From contig CAMDEM010000021.1 of assembly GCA_945896675.1 (NCBI GenBank), positions 1 through 35,016 of the forward strand: DNA of 35,016 nt, read 5' to 3'. Shown here piece by piece: positions 30,872 to 35,016 of the stretch (the stretch's first letter is position 1; every line of letters starts with the position of its first letter). The position numbers and the translations under genes were made by a program. This DNA is from Cyanobium sp. NIES-981. GTDB taxonomy: Bacteria; Cyanobacteriota; Cyanobacteriia; PCC-6307; Cyanobiaceae. The notes beneath the pieces are model-generated. The model saw nothing but the letters and a program-made list of their open reading frames with translations, had not been told where the DNA came from and searched no databases.

Positions 30872-32569
30872 GTGCGGCGCTTCAGTTTTTCTGCTGCCCT
30901 GATTGGCCTGGCTGGCCTGCCCCTGGCGGCAGTGGCGGCTACGCCTGCCACGACCACAACCAAGGCTGTGCCTGCCACGAAGGCTGTTCCTGTTGTCAAG
31001 CCGGCGTCCGAGGGCGGTCCTGCGGCCGCTTCGATCCCCTTGGCCCCGGCCGTTCTGGGACCCAGGCCCAGGATGAATCCCAAGGTGGCGCCCACAGCGG
31101 CGACGAAACTCACCCCGGGGGTCCGTGATCTCATCGCCCCCAACTCTTTGGCGCTGCCCAACAAGCCTGAGATGGTGAGGATTCAGCAGCTGCGCCCCTT
31201 GGGGTTGACCGAGATCTTGAATTTGGCGGAGGTGAACAACCCCAACCTCAAGGCGATTGCCAGCCAAGTTGATCAGGCCAAGAGCAATCTTCGGGCTCAG
31301 CTCGCCCAGTGGTATCCCACCCTCAGCCTGAATGCTGCTGCATTGCCAAGCTATACAACGGGTCAGAGTTCTAGACAGGTTGGTGCAGGTCCAACTGGTT
31401 CGGGAACAATTGCTCGGGATGGATTTGATGCGACCCTGTCTGCCCAATATGCACTTATCAATCCCCAAAGGGTCCCATTAGTTGCTGCAGCAAGGGATCA
31501 ATACGAGAAGGCAAAATTTCAGTATGTTGTTTCCCTGCGCGATTTGCGACTGCAGGCAGCCCAGGCCTATTTTGATCTCCAACAGGCCGATGACCAGGTG
31601 AGGATTGGCCAAGAGTCCGTTAGGGCTTCCTTGATCAGCCTTCGCGATTCAAAAGCCCGTTTTCAGGCCGGTGTCGCCACGAAGTTGGAAGTTTTGGAGG
31701 CGGAAACCCAGCTGGCCCGTGACCAGCAACTTCTGGCCAATGGCTTGGCAGCCCAGTCGATAGCAAGGCGGGCCCTCGCGGCCCTACTCGACCTTCCTTT
31801 TACCGTGACGCCAACGGCAAAGGACTCGGCGCGGGTGATGGGGGTGTGGAATGCTTCGCTCTCAGAAAGCATTGTGGCGGCCTTTTCCTTCCGAGAGGAA
31901 TTGGATCAGGCAATCTTGGATATCTCCATCGCCAATAGCCAGGCTAACTCTGCTTTGGGAGCTGTGCAGCCTTTCCTGAGCGTATTTACCAATTTTGGCT
32001 ACAACCAGTTTAATGGTCAGACTGGAGATGTCACTGGCGTACAGACTTCTGGCAACCAGTATGAAGCAACGTTTGGAGCCAAGCTCACCTGGTCGATTTT
32101 TGATGGCGGTGCTGCGGCGGCGTCATCCCGCCAGGCGAAGCAGTTAGCCCAGCAAAATCGTTACCAATTTTCCCAGCGGCGCGATGGCATTCGCCAAGAG
32201 GTGGAAACGAGCTTCTATGAATTGGAAAAGAACAACCGCGACATCATCACCACATCCCGCGAAGTCATCTCAGCGCGAGAGGCTTTGCGCTTGGCTCGGT
32301 TGCGTTTCCAGGCGGGGGTGACAACCCAGCGGGAGGTTGTCGACAACCAGCGGGACCTTACTAACGCCGAAGTCAGGTATTCCAATTCGGTGACCGATTA
32401 CAACAAGCGATTGGTTGAACTCAGCCGGCGCACAGGCCTCAACCAGGTGATGAGTTGTTCGGCACCTTCCTTGTCGGCAGTTAAGCCCGCTGGCGCATCG
32501 GATGTCCCTGTAGAGCCAACCCCGTTGATCCCAGCCTGTCGGGCCGCAGCTTCAGGGGCGGTCTTCTAA
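30872..32569 (+). CDS. TolC-family outer-membrane efflux protein
   Basis: 565 residues from GTG at 30872. A signal peptide (LIGLAGLPLAAVA-ATP) is followed by a Thr/Ala/Pro-rich spacer of about 80 residues. From about residue 110 the TolC fold begins (LGLTEILNLAEVNNPNLKAIASQV) with two repeats of the outer-membrane factor type; RFQAGVATKLEVLEAETQLA and RFQAGVTTQREVVDNQRDL are the two matching helix motifs. It forms the trimeric exit duct for type I secretion and RND pumps, and in cyanobacteria (Slr1270-like) also for S-layer or exoprotein export. No pump partner is adjacent. Two internal stretches are lower in GC than the rest (31381-31560 and 31981-32100, about 45-53% by hand count). Confidence 0.88.
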   Translation: MRRFSFSAALIGLAGLPLAAVAATPATTTTKAVPATKAVPVVKPASEGGPAAASIPLAPAVLGPRPRMNPKVAPTAATKLTPGVRDLIAPNSLALPNKPEMVRIQQLRPLGLTEILNLAEVNNPNLKAIASQVDQAKSNLRAQLAQWYPTLSLNAAALPSYTTGQSSRQVGAGPTGSGTIARDGFDATLSAQYALINPQRVPLVAAARDQYEKAKFQYVVSLRDLRLQAAQAYFDLQQADDQVRIGQESVRASLISLRDSKARFQAGVATKLEVLEAETQLARDQQLLANGLAAQSIARRALAALLDLPFTVTPTAKDSARVMGVWNASLSESIVAAFSFREELDQAILDISIANSQANSALGAVQPFLSVFTNFGYNQFNGQTGDVTGVQTSGNQYEATFGAKLTWSIFDGGAAAASSRQAKQLAQQNRYQFSQRRDGIRQEVETSFYELEKNNRDIITTSREVISAREALRLARLRFQAGVTTQREVVDNQRDLTNAEVRYSNSVTDYNKRLVELSRRTGLNQVMSCSAPSLSAVKPAGASDVPVEPTPLIPACRAAASGAVF

Positions 32570-32573
32570 ATCA

Positions 32574-34031
32574 GTGGTAGGAACGGCGGGGGCTCCCCAG
32601 CTTGTGGTCCAGCCTCGGGAGTTGGGCCTGGTAAGCACCCTGAGGCTGGGTCTATTCCAGGGCTGTCTCGGTTGCTTGGCCGTCATCTTTGCTGGGTTGC
32701 TGAACAGGGTGATGCTGAGTGAATTGCATTTCCCTGGGCTTTTGGTCGGCGGCGCCTTGGCCTTCGAACAGTTTGTGGCACCCACCCGGGTGTTGTTTGG
32801 GCAGATATCCGATGCCCATCCCTGGAGGGGGCGCCACCGGGTTCCCTACATCTGGCTGGGTACGGCCCTGTTCTGTGGCTTGGCCGTGCTCTCGATTCCC
32901 CTGATTTTTCATGTGGGCCACTTGCTGGCCGATGGCGCCAGCACCGCGTTTGTTTTTGGGGCTGCGGCGCTCTGTGGCCTGTTTGCCCTGTATGGCGTGG
33001 CGATTTCCTTGGCCACCACCCCCTATCTGGCCTTGGTGATTGATCGCACCAGCGAAGTGGAGCGCCCCAGGGCTGTGGGACTGATTTGGTGCTTGCTCAC
33101 CGTGGGGATTGTGGTTGGGGCCATTTCGATTGGCATCAGCCTCAAGAGCCTCGATGGGGTGAGTGATCCAGCCGTTTTGCAGCCGGTTCTTTTTGGCTTT
33201 ATGGGCAAGGTGGTGGTGGCCGTGCTGGTCCTCACCATGGTCGCCACAGTGGGGATGGAACCACGGATCCGCCAACCGCCCCAGTCAGCCCTAGCCAGCC
33301 CAGCCGAATCGAGCCCTCAGCAGCAGCGGCAGGATGCTTTTACCCTCCGCCAGGCCTGGACCTTGATCACCTCTAGCCGCCAGGTGCTGATCTTTTTTTC
33401 CTTTTTGGTGTTGTTTACATTGGCGCTGTTTTTGCAGGATCCCATCCTCGAGAGTTATGGGGCCCAAGTCTTTGGCATGTCCATCGCTGCGACAGCGACC
33501 CTTAATGCCATTTGGGGCATGGGCACCTTGGTGGGGTTGCTGGTTGCGGGTGCCTGGGTGGTGCCTTCCCTGGGCAAGTTGGCCACAGCCCGCTTGGGAT
33601 GTCAGTTGATCCTTGCCAGTTTGCTGTTGTTGGTTTTGGTGGGTTTATGCGGCCGAGTTTCGGCCCTGCAGCTCGTGATGGCCCTCTTTGGTTTGGCAGC
33701 AGGAATCGCCACCAACAGCGCTTTGGTCTTGATGCTGGATCTCACCCTGCCCCAGGCAGCAGGAACATTTGTGGGGGTCTGGGGATTGGCCCAAGCCCTG
33801 TCTCGGGCCCTGGGCAAGCTCTTTGGAGGGGCCCTGTTGGATCTTGGCCAGGGGCTACAGCAGGCCATGGCCTGGGGTGATTCGGCCTATCCGCCCTTTG
33901 CTTTGGTGCTTCTGGTGGAAAGTGGAATTGCGGTAGCTGCGCTTTTTGCCCTTTCCCGGGTCAATGTGCACCAATTCAGGGAAGATACGGGCAGAAGTCT
34001 CAGCAAGGTCTTGTCCCTCGAGCTCGGATGA
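32574..34031 (+). CDS. BCD-family MFS transporter (PucC-like)
   Basis: 485 residues from GTG at 32574, 4 bases after tolC. About twelve hydrophobic segments; VSTLRLGLFQGCLG at the start, FGQISDAHPWRGRHRVPYIWLGT after the second helix, and FLQDPILESYGAQVFGMS in the second half are hallmarks of the bacteriochlorophyll delivery (PucC/LhaA) family. In phototrophs these proteins are thought to help chlorophyll or antenna-complex assembly. The next gene starts in its stop (ATGA). Confidence 0.88.
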   Translation: MVGTAGAPQLVVQPRELGLVSTLRLGLFQGCLGCLAVIFAGLLNRVMLSELHFPGLLVGGALAFEQFVAPTRVLFGQISDAHPWRGRHRVPYIWLGTALFCGLAVLSIPLIFHVGHLLADGASTAFVFGAAALCGLFALYGVAISLATTPYLALVIDRTSEVERPRAVGLIWCLLTVGIVVGAISIGISLKSLDGVSDPAVLQPVLFGFMGKVVVAVLVLTMVATVGMEPRIRQPPQSALASPAESSPQQQRQDAFTLRQAWTLITSSRQVLIFFSFLVLFTLALFLQDPILESYGAQVFGMSIAATATLNAIWGMGTLVGLLVAGAWVVPSLGKLATARLGCQLILASLLLLVLVGLCGRVSALQLVMALFGLAAGIATNSALVLMLDLTLPQAAGTFVGVWGLAQALSRALGKLFGGALLDLGQGLQQAMAWGDSAYPPFALVLLVESGIAVAALFALSRVNVHQFREDTGRSLSKVLSLELG

Positions 34032-34828
34032 ATCCTTCTGTTTCTGCACCGGGCCTTCCCCCCGGTTTGGGTGAGTTGCTGGATCGGGTAGCCGAGCGAC
34101 AGCGGCTCGATTTCGGTCATATGGCTTCTGATGTGAAGGCTGATGGCAGCCTGATCACAGCCTGTGACCGTTGGAGTGATGCGGCCTTTGTGAACGGCCT
34201 GGCCGACTTATTCCCCTCCGATGGGGTCTTGAGTGAGGAGGGGGATAAGCGGGTTCCTTCCACCGAGGCCTATTGGGTGGTTGATCCCCTGGATGGGACC
34301 ACCAATTTTGCTGCGGGGATTCCCTACTGGGCGATTTCCCTGGCGCGTTTTGAGCATGGCAAGCCCGTGTTGGCGGTCTTGGACGTACCCCCATTACGGC
34401 AGCGGATTGTGGCGGTGCGGGGGCAGGGGGCTTGGCGGAATGGAAAAAAACTGCAACCCCCTGCACTCCAAAGCCATCCAGCCGGCTGCGCCTCCCTCTG
34501 TAGCCGCTCGATTGGGGTGCTCCAGAAACTTCCCAATCAGCGCTTTCCAGGCAAAATTCGCTTGCTTGGGGTGGCCAGCCTCAACATGGTCAGCGTGGCC
34601 ATGGGGCAAACCGTGGCGGCCTTGGAGGCCACGCCAAAAATTTGGGACCTGGCGGCTGCCTGGTTGGTCTTGAGTGAGTTGGACTGCCCACTGCGCTGGT
34701 TGGTTCAATCTCCTGAGGGAATTCCCGCTGGCTCCGACCTCACCCAGGCGGATTTCCCGGTGCTTGCGGCGGCCAGCCCAGCCACCCTTGCCACGTTCAT
34801 GCCTTGGGCTGACGCCCTGGTGGCCTAG
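34028..34828 (+). CDS. Inositol monophosphatase-family phosphatase
   Basis: 266 residues from ATG at 34028, overlapping the PucC-like stop by 4 bases (ATGA). VLSEEGDK supplies the first Glu ligand, WVVDPLDGTTNF is the family's metal-binding signature, and WDLAAAWLVLSE is the second signature with the Asp ligand. It is a Mg2+-dependent, Li+-sensitive-type sugar phosphatase; inositol-1-phosphate, histidinol phosphate or fructose-1,6-bisphosphate are possible substrates and cannot be separated here. It closes the plus-strand run. Confidence 0.9.
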   Translation: MNPSVSAPGLPPGLGELLDRVAERQRLDFGHMASDVKADGSLITACDRWSDAAFVNGLADLFPSDGVLSEEGDKRVPSTEAYWVVDPLDGTTNFAAGIPYWAISLARFEHGKPVLAVLDVPPLRQRIVAVRGQGAWRNGKKLQPPALQSHPAGCASLCSRSIGVLQKLPNQRFPGKIRLLGVASLNMVSVAMGQTVAALEATPKIWDLAAAWLVLSELDCPLRWLVQSPEGIPAGSDLTQADFPVLAAASPATLATFMPWADALVA

Positions 34829-34847
34829 GGGACTTAGCTGACAAAAG

Positions 34848-34876
34848 TTGCCTCAGGGCCAACGGGATGTTATGGT
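34848..34876 (+). promoter_or_regulatory. Sigma-70-type promoter candidate
   Basis: TTGCCT (34848-34853) and TATGGT (34871-34876) are separated by 17 bases and match 4 of 6 positions each with the consensus. A transcript would start near 34883 and run off the window through a structured region, so its product is not visible. Confidence 0.4.
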
Positions 34877-34882
34877 TTTGAA

Positions 34883-35016
34883 CTGCGCCGGATCGGGTTG
34901 AACCCCGAACTGAGCGTGGGGCCAGTTCAGAGATGGATTGGTGGCTTACGGGATCGGGAGGCGCGAGCCGACGATGTTGTAAGTTTTCTAAGTCGCTGAG
35001 AGGCGACGGCTACCGA
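34883..35016 (+). other. Structured leader or small RNA, cut by the window edge
   Basis: No convincing gene lies in the last 188 bases. After the promoter candidate there are several hairpins in a row: TCGGG/CCCGA (34893-34908), GAACTG/CAGTTC (34907-34928), GGCT/AGCC (34943-34969) and GTCGC/GCGAC (34992-35007). The first two share two bases, so they could be alternatives. This fits a long 5' leader or a small RNA. I could not match it to RNase P RNA, tmRNA, 6S, SRP RNA or a TPP riboswitch (the CTGAGA at 34996 lacks the partner GGGGTGC). Confidence 0.3.

Noticed and set aside
34933-35016. Short open frame starting ATGGATTGGTGG and running off the window
   Set aside because: 28 codons with unusual codons for this genome (AGA, paired TGT), no ribosome-binding site, and it coincides with the hairpin-rich region. 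It cannot be judged without the next bases.
34996-35016. CTGAGA motif suggestive of a TPP riboswitch
   Set aside because: The conserved partner segment GGGGTGC is absent upstream at the right distance and the remaining half is outside the window.
1-35016. CRISPR array, tRNA, rRNA, insertion sequence, phage or toxin-antitoxin genes
   Set aside because: No regularly spaced repeat array, no tRNA cloverleaf, no transposase or integrase motif and no composition island large enough were seen by eye.

Overview
The window is ordinary core chromosome of a high-GC unicellular cyanobacterium, most likely the Cyanobium / Synechococcus (alpha-cyanobacterial, picocyanobacterial) group. The evidence is the combination of photosynthesis and NDH-1 genes (psbU, petL, ndhO, a CRR7-family gene, crtQ, a PucC-type carrier), Ycf33, cyanobacterial DUF families (DUF6816, DUF4346, DUF3120, TIGR03279, TIGR03492), very short intergenic spaces and no HIP1 octamer (GCGATCGC) that I could find by eye. 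Assignment to a genus is inference; no rRNA is present.

Layout. 1-1227 is the 3' part of an SLH/OprB-type outer-membrane porin closed by a clear terminator. 1431-5364 holds a J-domain protein, ndhO, a TIGR01777 epimerase and a minus-strand trio (TPR protein, LpxB-related protein, small membrane protein). 5457-8436 is a divergent pair, an A-type Fe-S carrier against crtQ, with an SRPBCC protein and a lipoprotein behind crtQ. 8393-13685 is a tightly packed six-gene minus-strand run: ycf33, rbfA, nagZ-like, Rieske oxygenase, GT2-TPR, hemD. 13745-19848 alternates strands: GST, DUF6816, CRR7, aroK, a double-domain QueD/PTPS protein, a RibD-C protein, a secreted protein, a FemAB/GNAT-like protein and DUF4346. 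19852-25472 carries a B12-binding radical SAM protein, the 30-codon petL, an MFS carrier, rimO and a VKOR-thioredoxin fusion. 25483-28437 has nadB, psbU (with its terminator) and a DUF3120 membrane protein. 28536-34828 is a plus-strand series: uppP, TIGR03279, tolC, pucC-like, inositol monophosphatase. The last ~190 bases hold a promoter-like pair and a structured, probably non-coding or leader region cut by the window edge.

How they fit together. Themes are photosynthetic electron transport and its assembly (NDH-1, cytochrome b6f, PSII extrinsic proteins, carotenoids, tetrapyrroles), Fe-S and radical-SAM chemistry, the cell envelope (porin, TolC, UppP, NagZ, LpxB-like, FemAB-like) and cofactor synthesis (NAD, pterin/queuosine, shikimate). 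There is no mobile element, CRISPR array, phage, toxin-antitoxin pair, tRNA or rRNA that I can support. I found no new multi-gene system. The observations most worth checking are the ordered repeat array between the Fe-S carrier gene and crtQ, the double PTPS protein whose first half lacks the usual Asp-His pair, three convergent gene pairs that overlap by exactly 44 bases, and the structured region at the right edge. No intergenic stretch exceeds about 205 bases.
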